Source: Rivularia sp963920925 (GTDB taxonomy: Bacteria; Cyanobacteriota; Cyanobacteriia; Cyanobacteriales; Nostocaceae). From it: a DNA stretch of 64,000 nucleotides. Position numbers and translations under genes: made by a program. The DNA is taken from NCBI RefSeq assembly GCF_963920925.1, contig NZ_CAWUDI010000008.1:62001-126000 (forward strand), read 5' to 3'. The notes under the pieces were generated by a model. That model did no database searches, was not told the origin of the DNA, and saw only the letters and a program-made list of their open reading frames with translations. Positions 27,998 through 35,734 of this stretch are shown one piece after another. Each line of letters begins with the position of its first letter. Within the stretch, counting starts at the first letter, position 1.

Positions 27998-28255
27998 ATG
28001 TCTGATTCACTTTCTTTAATTATTCGTTCAGCAGATCAAACTCGTAAAGCTGCTGTTAACTTACCTGCTGTATTGAGTGTAGAGCAGTTACTTCAAACTA
28101 CCCAGCAGAATTGGAATTTACCAGCAAATACAAGTTACGCGATGCGTGTTGAGCGTACAGGGCAACAGTTAGATCCTGCAATAAACCTTGCTTCAGCAGG
28201 AGTTCAAGACAATGATGTTTTAGAAGTTTACCCAATTTTAGAGGCTGGTTGTTAA
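27998..28255 (+). CDS. Ubiquitin-like modifier (beta-grasp), C-terminus Gly-Cys
   Basis: 85 residues from the ATG at 27998, preceded by a strong ribosome site (aggagg). The longer in-frame start at 27914 is inside the E1 gene and rejected. The spacing of hydrophobic residues (SLSLIIRS, VEQLLQTTQ, AMRVERTGQQLD and DNDVLEVYPIL) fits the beta-grasp fold of YukD/ubiquitin-like proteins. It ends ...EAGC, a Gly followed by a terminal Cys, instead of Gly-Gly. This would need removal of one residue by the JAMM enzyme if Gly is the conjugating end. Its place between E1-like and E2-like genes is the strongest support. Confidence 0.85.
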   Translation: MSDSLSLIIRSADQTRKAAVNLPAVLSVEQLLQTTQQNWNLPANTSYAMRVERTGQQLDPAINLASAGVQDNDVLEVYPILEAGC

Positions 28256-28257
28256 TT

Positions 28258-28770
28258 ATGGGTATTCGAGAAAAGCGTTTAGAAAATGATTTTAAAGAAT
28301 TATCTCAACTTGTTGGTAATTCCGGGGGTACTTTAGCCATTGTTTCAACTCAAGGAAAACCAGTAGAAATTTACAAAATTGAATATCGCTGTAAAGGAAT
28401 AGAAAGTGTACGAAATAATCAACCTGTTTATCGTACAACTCACAACGTAGAAATTACTTTAGGCAACAATTACCCTAAAGATCAGCCAAAAGCTAAGTTT
28501 ATTACAGACATATTTCATCCGAATGTTTTTAGTAATAAAAATGTTTGTCTTGGTAGCTACTGGACAATGGCAGAGAATCTTTCTGAATTAGTTATTCGTA
28601 TTGGCAAAATTATTCAGTATTCCAAAGATGTTCTGAATTTGAAAAGTCCAGCTAATGGTGCCGCTAAAAATTGGGCTGAAAATAATATGCATCTTTTTGC
28701 CGTAGATAATCAGACTTTCAAAGCTAATAAAAAACCAACGTCAACAATTGTTTGGAATGATTTTAAATAA
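28258..28770 (+). CDS. E2-like ubiquitin-conjugating enzyme (UBC fold)
   Basis: 170 residues from the ATG at 28258. Canonical E2 landmarks: HPN at 87-89 and catalytic Cys at 97 in NKNVCLGSYW, with exactly the eukaryotic HPN-to-Cys spacing; W102; and NLKSPANGAAKNW, which parallels the NPxSPANxxAA motif of eukaryotic E2 enzymes. The N-terminal helix (EKRLENDFKELSQL) and the preceding strands match the UBC fold. Its start is two bases after the Ubl stop and its end overlaps the JAMM gene by 23 bases. It would take the modifier from the E1-like enzyme as a thioester. Confidence 0.93.
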   Translation: MGIREKRLENDFKELSQLVGNSGGTLAIVSTQGKPVEIYKIEYRCKGIESVRNNQPVYRTTHNVEITLGNNYPKDQPKAKFITDIFHPNVFSNKNVCLGSYWTMAENLSELVIRIGKIIQYSKDVLNLKSPANGAAKNWAENNMHLFAVDNQTFKANKKPTSTIVWNDFK

Positions 28771-29404
28771 TTTAAAACGAAGTTTAGTAATAAATCCTTT
28801 ACGGTTTATGAAGCGTAAACCGATGAATCAGGAAGAATCAGTGTTAACTCAACTCAATCAAATTGAATGGGTTGAATGTGAAGATGTTTATAAGCCAATA
28901 GAAAAACCGATTAAAGAATTTCTAGCTGAACGAAAAGTATATTTTACCTATACTCAGGTTTATATTTTACAGTCAGCACTTACAATACTTACAAATCATT
29001 TAGAAGCAAATACAAGTGTTGAACAAGGGGGTATTCTTTTTGGTCAAGCTTATAACGATTCCGAGCATGGAATATATGTAGAAATTACCGCAGCAGTACC
29101 AGCACCAGCGACAATTGGAACCGGAGCGCATTTAGAATTTACTCCAGATTCTTGGCAAGGAATTATGGATTATGCTAAATCGACTCATCCAGAAGCAAAT
29201 ATAGTTGGCTGGTATCATTCTCATCCCAACATTGGTGTTTTTATGTCGGGAACAGATATGAGAACGCAGCGAGCATTTTTCTATCATCCTTGGTGCGTTT
29301 CTATTGTTTATGACCCCGTTAGGAATCAAATTGCTTACTTTTTGGGTGAGGAAGCAAAGGTTGTTAAAGCAGTTAAATCTCAGCCAATGTTGTTGATGAA
29401 ATAA
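28748..29404 (+). CDS. JAMM (JAB/MPN+) metallopeptidase, deubiquitinase-like
   Basis: 218 residues. The JAMM zinc-site signature is complete: E92 (VEQGGILFGQ), H157 and H159 (GWYHSHP), S167 and D170 (MSGTD), with the HxHx10D spacing of Rpn11/AMSH-type peptidases. The N-terminal about 65 residues are not conserved, and a second ATG (MKRKPMN, residue 21) is a possible start. It overlaps the E2 gene, so they are translationally coupled. It probably processes the modifier's C-terminus or removes it from targets. A short QIEWVE motif (38-43) also occurs in the two downstream proteins. Confidence 0.93.
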   Translation: MFGMILNNLKRSLVINPLRFMKRKPMNQEESVLTQLNQIEWVECEDVYKPIEKPIKEFLAERKVYFTYTQVYILQSALTILTNHLEANTSVEQGGILFGQAYNDSEHGIYVEITAAVPAPATIGTGAHLEFTPDSWQGIMDYAKSTHPEANIVGWYHSHPNIGVFMSGTDMRTQRAFFYHPWCVSIVYDPVRNQIAYFLGEEAKVVKAVKSQPMLLMK

Positions 29405-29438
29405 AGTTTTTTGGTTTGTAGGTTTAAGCATGATAATC

Positions 29439-29489
29439 GCCAGGGGTTGCAAACCCCTGGCTAATAGCAAAAGTCATCTGAAGATGACT
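29439..29489 (+). terminator. Strong hairpin pair inside the operon
   Basis: A perfect 10-bp stem gccaggggtt / aaacccctggc-type (29439-29448 with 29452-29461) and loop gca, followed by a smaller stem agtcatc / gatgact (about 29474-29489). No T-run follows. It is in the 208-base gap between the JAMM gene and the zinc/TPR gene, so it may separate the operon or attenuate expression. Confidence 0.5.
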
Positions 29490-29612
29490 GATGAGAGTTT
29501 TTAGTTGATTTTAATAGATTTAAGAAATTACCAACAAAATAATATCTAGCTTTATATAAAATGCGATACTACTACCTGTTTAAAAATAAAAATCAGACGA
29601 ATATTTTTTAAT

Positions 29613-31073
29613 ATGGGATTATTTATTTCTTTATTGATCCAAATTCTTATTAGGATTTATTATTATTCTGAGTTCTTATTCTGGATAATCATAGCTATTA
29701 TAATATTATTTTTTTTGATTGGATTAATTGAAGAGAAGAAATCTTCAAATTCATCTACTCAAACACCGAACTCATCTTCTAATAATCAAGTTAATAATAC
29801 TCGATCATCTCCATCTACTCAAACACCGAACTCATCTTCTAATAATCAAGTTAACAATACTCAATCATCAACTAATGCAACTCCACAAAATATTCAGTGG
29901 ACGGAAGTTGGTACATATTACTCAAATAATTCACAGACAAGCGAGCAAAATAATACAAGTTTTGATAACGATTTTCTCGGCGGTAAAAATCAAAAACTTA
30001 ATATAAATGAACTGCTAAAAAATTTAGTAGGACAAAAAGATCGTGTAAGTGGTGAAATTCTTCAAGCAGGTGAGAAAGTATATATTTGTGAACCTTGCCA
30101 ACTTGGATACCATAAAGATAGTTGGGAATTCCTAAATAAAAAATGCGAACAGTGCAAATCTTCAATTAATAAATTATATAGTCTTCCAATTCCTATAACT
30201 TTTACAGATATCCCACAGACTCAAATTGTTGATAGTTTTAATACTGCGGAAGATTTATTACATTCGGGATTAAAAAAAACTGTAAACAAAAAGTATGGTG
30301 AAGCTATTATAGATTTTACTGAAGCATTACGATTTCATAGCAATTTTGCTGAAGCTTATTATTATCGAGGTACTACTTACTATAATCTAGGCAATAATCA
30401 AGCTGCTATTGATGATTTGACTCAAGCTATTAGTATTAATCCTAATTATGACGCTGCCTATAATGATCGAGGTGTAGCGTATCATGAACGAGGTTTAATG
30501 CAATTAGCCATCAAGGATTTTACTCAAGCTCTTCGTATTAATCCGAATCATGCAAGTTTTTATAACAATCGAGGAAAAGCTTATTATAAATTAGGAGATC
30601 TAGAAGCTGCAATTAAAGATTATAATCGCGCTCTTACTATCGTAGCTAACTATACTGAAGCACAAAAGAATTTAGATATTGCACGTTCCCAGCTTGATAT
30701 AGAACAAAGATTAAAAAATAATATTACTAATAGTAATATACCGTCTCCATCAACTAAGGTTGTTGAAAAATACATTAACGTTCTAGATATAAATGCTATC
30801 TATTACAATATTGGTAAGACTGTTCGTTTAAAAGGAAAAATTGCCAGCGTCACTGTAGATACAGAATATAAATTAATTAACTTTCAATTTAGCAAAAATA
30901 GTATCGAAACACTTTATGCTTATGTACCTAGAAAAAGTTTTTCTCTGTTTCCTAATGCTTCATCCTTAACTGATAAAAATGTAATTATCTCAGGCGAAAT
31001 AACTTTTAATAGAAGAAATAGACCTGTAATAGTTATAAATCAACCTTCACAAATAAAAGAAATACAAGAATGA
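29613..31073 (+). CDS. Membrane protein with RING-like zinc site, TPR repeats and C-terminal OB-like domain
   Basis: 486 residues. Two adjacent hydrophobic helices (about 1-18, 21-38), a Ser/Asn/Thr-rich linker with a 20-residue tandem repeat (about 48-87), then a treble-clef-like zinc site: C159-xx-C162, H167, C178-xx-C181 within GEKVYICEPCQLGYHKDSWE. Prokaryotic RING-like families usually read CxxC...HxxCW...CxxC; here the CW Cys is Ser170. Then about four TPR repeats (about 211-365) and a beta-rich OB-like end (about 390-486). It follows the JAMM gene and overlaps the next start. A membrane-bound E3 or adaptor for the upstream E2 is plausible but unproved. Confidence 0.7.
   Translation: MGLFISLLIQILIRIYYYSEFLFWIIIAIIILFFLIGLIEEKKSSNSSTQTPNSSSNNQVNNTRSSPSTQTPNSSSNNQVNNTQSSTNATPQNIQWTEVGTYYSNNSQTSEQNNTSFDNDFLGGKNQKLNINELLKNLVGQKDRVSGEILQAGEKVYICEPCQLGYHKDSWEFLNKKCEQCKSSINKLYSLPIPITFTDIPQTQIVDSFNTAEDLLHSGLKKTVNKKYGEAIIDFTEALRFHSNFAEAYYYRGTTYYNLGNNQAAIDDLTQAISINPNYDAAYNDRGVAYHERGLMQLAIKDFTQALRINPNHASFYNNRGKAYYKLGDLEAAIKDYNRALTIVANYTEAQKNLDIARSQLDIEQRLKNNITNSNIPSPSTKVVEKYINVLDINAIYYNIGKTVRLKGKIASVTVDTEYKLINFQFSKNSIETLYAYVPRKSFSLFPNASSLTDKNVIISGEITFNRRNRPVIVINQPSQIKEIQE
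29754..29873 (+). repeat. Two direct 60-base repeats in the linker
   Basis: Two in-frame 60-base copies (29754-29813, 29814-29873) differing at a few positions. They encode the repeated TQTPNSSSNNQVNNT of the linker between the membrane helices and the zinc site. Confidence 0.9.
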
Positions 31074-31681
31074 ACATTTTATACGCTCTCGAACCAGATT
31101 TATGTCTTATCAATCCCCAATATATAAATGATTTTACAAAAGATATTATCTTACCAAAATATTTTTACACTCAACTACAACATCTCAGTTTAGGTAACTT
31201 CCAATCTGCTACTGAAGCTGCAAATCTCATCATCAATTCGTTAATAGAACATGATGATCCTGAAATTTTGATATTTAAAACCGTTGCTGGTGGAACAGTC
31301 TATTTTATTGATGAAAAACTTCACCAAACAAATCTTGATACTAATAGCTTATTAGATTGCTACTTATTCAGCTTGCTCAAACTTTCTGAAAATCTTGAAG
31401 CTAAAATAGTTTTTCTCACTTCCTCTCCTGAAATTATTCGTAAATGTCAGGCTTTGAATTTTGAAGTCGCTATTGTAGAGGAATATTTAACCATCGGAGA
31501 ATCTTGGTTACAACCTGAAATGTTATTAAACTTTCAAGCTAATTGTAGAGAAAATATAAGCGAAGCACAAGATTTACCAATTCCACAGCAGGAAGATACA
31601 TTTCAACAAATTGAATGGCAAGATATTACAACATCACAACGGCAAAATAATATTCATTGGATGGATATTTTGCGAAGATAA
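31070..31681 (+). CDS. Unknown protein, possible PIN-like, last gene of the ubiquitin-like operon
   Basis: 203 residues. The ATG overlaps the stop of the previous gene (ATGA), so they are translationally coupled. I do not recognise a sure family. The first about 140 residues alternate strands and helices and include LLDCYLFSLLKLSE and KIVFLTSSPEIIRKCQALNF, reminiscent of the end of PIN nucleases, where an Asp follows a strand and a helix enters GxxV. A second acidic pair DEK at about 81 could contribute. The C-terminal about 45 residues are disordered and hold two copies of a motif, QIEWQD (180-185) and NIHWMD (194-199), shared with the two upstream proteins. Function is unknown. Confidence 0.55.
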   Translation: MNILYALEPDLCLINPQYINDFTKDIILPKYFYTQLQHLSLGNFQSATEAANLIINSLIEHDDPEILIFKTVAGGTVYFIDEKLHQTNLDTNSLLDCYLFSLLKLSENLEAKIVFLTSSPEIIRKCQALNFEVAIVEEYLTIGESWLQPEMLLNFQANCRENISEAQDLPIPQQEDTFQQIEWQDITTSQRQNNIHWMDILRR

Positions 31682-32400
31682 ATATTGTTAATAAGTAGGT
31701 AAACATAACTGTTTTTTTGTCATTGCGTTCACGAAGTGTTCCCTCTTAGGGAATGGAGGCACGACGACGCAATCCCAGCCGTTTCGAGCAAATTACTTTT
31801 CGTCATTTCTTCATAGACAGCTATCATACTCTGAATGCATTTTAACTGACATCTTGCACCATTCTTAACACCGCCTTGGAATAAATTCCCAGGCTAATAC
31901 ACGTTAGCGCAGCGTGGCGTAAGCCATAGTCTGATAAATCAGACTGAGCAAGGTTTAGATCGGTGATTATAGTGCGTTTTAACGTACTTTGTATATGAGC
32001 CTCGGAATTTATTCCAAGGCGGTAGTGAAGCCTAACTGATAATTGTTATTAGCTGTGATTTTGCAACCTTTCTCCGATATGAATCCTATTAATTACAATG
32101 TTGGGTTACGACACGATGAATATATAAGTGGGTATGCAAAATTATTTGTGTCATTGCGAGCGACAGCGAAGCAATCCCAACACCTTGCGATTGCTATCTC
32201 CCTTCGGGAGACGCTGCGCTAACGTTTCACTCCGTTCCACTCGCAATGACAAATGTACAATTAATTTTGCCTAAGTACTTATCGTTACAAATCAAATTGA
32301 TTTTCGTATCTAACCCAACCTACCATCTACCACCTTTGTTGGGTTTCGCAAAGCCTCAACCCAACCTACCAAATACCAAATACCCATTACCAATTACCAA
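31682..32400. other. 719-base repeat-rich gap between the Ubl operon and cinA
   Basis: No gene. Several palindromic cyanobacterial repeats: 31719-31780 (tcattgcgttcacgaag...cgacgcaatccc), 31903-31925 (gttagcgcagcgtggcgtaa), the 101-bp element 32150-32250, and acccaacctacc units near 32310-32370. It marks the right boundary of the Ubl operon. Confidence 0.6.
32150..32250. repeat. 101-bp inverted-repeat element (gtcattgcgag ends)
   Basis: Inverted ends gtcattgcgag and ctcgcaatgac. The inside carries gacagcgaagcaatccc and ctcccttcgggagacgctgc palindromes. It has no coding capacity, so it is MITE-like. Confidence 0.75.
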
Positions 32401-33648
32401 TTACCGCTGCAACAACTTCCTTCGCAAACTATCCAAAGCATTACAAGCGCTAAAGTGACGAATCAAACTTCTACCGCGCACGGAATTAAACCGAAATTCA
32501 AAACTTTCTACTTCATTCTCTGCCGCTAAACCCACATAAACCAAACCCACTGGCTTAGTTTCTGTACCTCCACCTGGCCCTGCAATTCCTGTTATACTTA
32601 ATCCCCAAGTTGTAGCCAGCTGTTTTCTCACACCTACAGCCATTTGCTCGGCTACAGTTGCGCTTACCGCACCATATTTTTCCAAATCTTCCCCATTAAC
32701 TCCCAACATCCCAATTTTTACGGAGTTATCATAACTAATTACACCACCCCAAAAGTAATCGGAACTTCCCGAAGTATCAGTTAACATTCCTCCCAAAGTT
32801 CCCCCGGTGCAAGATTCCGCAACCGAAAGCGTTTCCCCAGATTTACGCAATAAATCCCCAACTACGGAAGCTAGCGTATCATCATCGGCACCAAAATAAT
32901 CTAATCCGGCTATCTCTTGAATTTGCTTTGCAACGGGTACAATCAAACTTTCTGCTTCCGCTTCCGAACTCGCTTTCGCAGAAACTCGTAATTTTACCTG
33001 CCCTTTACTCGCATAAGGCGCTACGGTTGGATTAGGTAAATTGAGATAAGCAGATACTTTCTCAGCTAAAGTAGATTCGGGAACGTTCCAAAACCGCAAC
33101 ATTCGACTGTAAATGATTTGTTTGCCCCAACCTTGATTTTTCAGGTAAGGAACGGCGGTTTCCTCCCACATCCGATGCATTTCTGAAGGTACGCCGGGGA
33201 AGGTGAAAATTGTTAAATTAGGTCGTGGCTGCCAAATGATACCCGGTGCCGTACCCGTAGGATTGGGGAGAATTTCCGCACCTTTGGGGATTAAAGCTTG
33301 CTTGCGATTGCTCGCGCTCATAACTCTATTTCGTGTAGCGTATTTTTTAGTAATATCTTCTATAACTTCCGCACGTTCAATTAAGGGAGAACCGAAAAAA
33401 TCGGCAATGGTTTCGCAAGTTAAGTCATCGGGAGTCGGCCCCAAACCACCAGTAAAAATTAAGATTTCCGATCTATTACTAGCAATTTCAATAACTTGCT
33501 TGATTCTGTCAACATTATCGCCGACAACCGTTTGATAGAAATGAGGAATACCCAATTGGGCTAACTGTAGCGCTAAATATTGAGCATTGCTATTAACAAT
33601 ATCTCCTAATAGCATTTCCGTACCGACACAAATAATTTCTGCACTCAT
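32401..33648 (-). CDS. cinA: CinA-family protein (nicotinamide-nucleotide amidase / ADP-ribose pyrophosphatase type)
   Basis: 415 residues. N-terminal MoaB-like molybdopterin-binding fold (about 1-170): ICVGTEMLLGDIVNSNAQYL and FTGGLGPTPDDLT. C-terminal CinA/PncC domain (about 255-410): ESCTGGTLGGMLTDTSGSS and TGIAGPGGGTETKPVGLVY. The second domain in PncC deamidates nicotinamide mononucleotide; CinA was linked to competence in some Gram-positives. It sits between the Ubl operon and mutL on the minus strand with no tight coupling. Confidence 0.95.
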   Translation of the reverse strand: MSAEIICVGTEMLLGDIVNSNAQYLALQLAQLGIPHFYQTVVGDNVDRIKQVIEIASNRSEILIFTGGLGPTPDDLTCETIADFFGSPLIERAEVIEDITKKYATRNRVMSASNRKQALIPKGAEILPNPTGTAPGIIWQPRPNLTIFTFPGVPSEMHRMWEETAVPYLKNQGWGKQIIYSRMLRFWNVPESTLAEKVSAYLNLPNPTVAPYASKGQVKLRVSAKASSEAEAESLIVPVAKQIQEIAGLDYFGADDDTLASVVGDLLRKSGETLSVAESCTGGTLGGMLTDTSGSSDYFWGGVISYDNSVKIGMLGVNGEDLEKYGAVSATVAEQMAVGVRKQLATTWGLSITGIAGPGGGTETKPVGLVYVGLAAENEVESFEFRFNSVRGRSLIRHFSACNALDSLRRKLLQR

Positions 33649-33955
33649 ATTTTTTTAGAGGGGGAAGATGGGGAGACAAGGAGAAATTAAACCTTTGACC
33701 TTTGACTTTTAAAGGATGTTTGGAAAGTAAATAAGTATACTTGTGACCTCTCTCCAAACCACTAAAGCTGCGAGGAGAGAGGCTTTGAAACCCCCATTCC
33801 CTTGTAGGGAAGGGGGGCAGGGGGGTTAGGTTTCCCATGTTTTGAGGTAAAAACAATACTTTTCAAACATCCTCTTAACCTTTAACCTTAGTTACTCCTA
33901 ACTTATTATCCCATGCCCAATGCCCAACCCCCTTCAACTGTTCACTGCTCACTGT
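33649..33955. other. 307-base repeat-rich gap
   Basis: Contains gggagacaaggagaaatta simple repeats and a ccttgtagggaaggggggcaggggggttagg cyanobacterial repeat (33800-33830). No gene seen. Confidence 0.6.
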
Positions 33956-35734
33956 TTAAATTCCGTGCGATTTCCCAATTACCCAATTACGACGGAAAAA
34001 GCGAGCTAAGGCTGATTCTTCTAATGATAAATAAATTGGTCTTCCGTGGGGACAGGTGCGGGGGTGGCGGGTGCGCTGCCATTCGTCTATTAATTGCTGC
34101 ATTTGTGGCAGGCTCAAGGTTGTGCCGTTGCGGATGGCGCTGCGACAAGCTACGGCAACTTGGGCTGTGTTTAAGTCGCCTCCTTTACTAAGTTCTAATA
34201 TCGCTTCGGCACAATCTTCGCGCTGCTGTAAAAGTGCGGGTACTTGACGTATTGCCCAAAGTTGTTCGCCAAAAGGTTCTATTTCTAAATTAATTCTTTG
34301 TAGCTGTTCTATTTGTTCGGGAGATAATTGGTACAGAATTATTGGTGGTTCGCATTCTACTAATTTCCAGTGTTCGCAAATTTGTTCGTATAAAACTCTT
34401 TCGTGAGCAATATGTTGTTCTATTAACCACATTCCTCCCGGATGCTCGGCTACTATGTAGGTTTTGTTGATTTGAGCAACTGCTTTTAAAGCAATGGAGT
34501 TTGAGAGGGGGTTTTGGGTTTCGTGCGATTTGAATTGAATTTTATTAGTTTTATTAGTTTTATTTAAATTTTCATTGAGTTCAAATTCTTCAAAGTTCTT
34601 TTTTTCAATATCTCTACGGTTGAAGTTGTAACCGCTTTTGGCTTCTGCGGCTTTGATTAATTTACCTACTCGCGTTACCTGTAGAGATTCCTTAATGCCC
34701 GAATGATTAATGCTGAATGCTTTATCAATCGATTGAGCAATTTGTTCTCGCCAATAATCAAGTTGATTAAGATAAATTTGTGTTTTCGCGGGGTTGCGAT
34801 TCCAGTTAATTTGATTCGGGGAAACTGATAAGTGTAGAAAACAAACTGGATAGCGATCGCGCGGTAATGTCTTATGAAATGAGGAGAAAATAGTTTGTTC
34901 GAGTTCTAAACATTTAACCATACGTCCATTAACTGCAACCCTTACCCAATCTGGACGATGACGATGGCATCTATCGGGTAATCCGATCACTAATGAAAGC
35001 GACGAATCGGGATTATTATCGCGATCGTTTAATTCAACTTTCAAATCTTGTAAGTCTGATGGATGCACTCTACGCAGAAACTGAGACAGAGTTTCTTTCA
35101 TGTTGCCAGTCGGATAAATGGCGAACCATTCGCGTTCATTTTGCCAAACTTGCCAGGTAACGTGAGGATGACACAAAGCAGTTTGTTGAATTACTGCTTG
35201 CACTGCTTTCATTTGCTGGGATATCGAAGGTAAACCCTGACGACGAGCATTGCAATTGCCAAATAAATTAGAAATCATCGCTACCGTACCGGGGGCGATC
35301 GCCGCTGCTTCCATAAGCAAAGGTTCTCCCTCGTCACCGTATACAATCCGCCAACCGCTGCACCCTGTTTTTGCTTCTGGATGAGTTTCTGCACGGCTAA
35401 TAATTTCTAAATCGGCTAGGGTTGTCAAACTGTGCAGCGCTTCACCACGAAAACCCAAGCTATTAATTTTCCACAAATCTTTAGGAGAGCGGATTTTACT
35501 AGTGCTGTGGGCGCTTGCTGCTTGCTGCAAGTCATTTAGACTCATTCCACAACCGTTATCCGATACTCGCACCCGCCACTGTTCCGGACGCAAAGAAACC
35601 ACAATCCTTGTCGCACCAGCATCCAAGGAATTTTCGATCAATTCCCGTACCACCGAAGCAAAAGAATCAATTACCTCTCCGGCTGTAATTAAATGTACGA
35701 CTTCTGAAGGTAGAGCTTGGATAGTAGATGCCAT
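33956..35734 (-). CDS. mutL: DNA mismatch repair protein MutL
   Basis: 592 residues. N-terminal GHKL ATPase: AGEVIDSFASVVRELIENS, DAGATRI, DNGCGM and GFRGEALHS. The C-terminal dimerisation part holds LIEQHIAHERVLYE, where nuclease-type MutL has DQHAxxE...E; here the Asp is Glu and the Ala is Ile. The CPHGRP motif near the end (TCPHGRPIYLSL) is present. The altered metal site makes an active nicking endonuclease less certain. It nicks or recruits partners at mismatches with MutS. Confidence 0.95.
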   Translation of the reverse strand: MASTIQALPSEVVHLITAGEVIDSFASVVRELIENSLDAGATRIVVSLRPEQWRVRVSDNGCGMSLNDLQQAASAHSTSKIRSPKDLWKINSLGFRGEALHSLTTLADLEIISRAETHPEAKTGCSGWRIVYGDEGEPLLMEAAAIAPGTVAMISNLFGNCNARRQGLPSISQQMKAVQAVIQQTALCHPHVTWQVWQNEREWFAIYPTGNMKETLSQFLRRVHPSDLQDLKVELNDRDNNPDSSLSLVIGLPDRCHRHRPDWVRVAVNGRMVKCLELEQTIFSSFHKTLPRDRYPVCFLHLSVSPNQINWNRNPAKTQIYLNQLDYWREQIAQSIDKAFSINHSGIKESLQVTRVGKLIKAAEAKSGYNFNRRDIEKKNFEEFELNENLNKTNKTNKIQFKSHETQNPLSNSIALKAVAQINKTYIVAEHPGGMWLIEQHIAHERVLYEQICEHWKLVECEPPIILYQLSPEQIEQLQRINLEIEPFGEQLWAIRQVPALLQQREDCAEAILELSKGGDLNTAQVAVACRSAIRNGTTLSLPQMQQLIDEWQRTRHPRTCPHGRPIYLSLEESALARFFRRNWVIGKSHGI

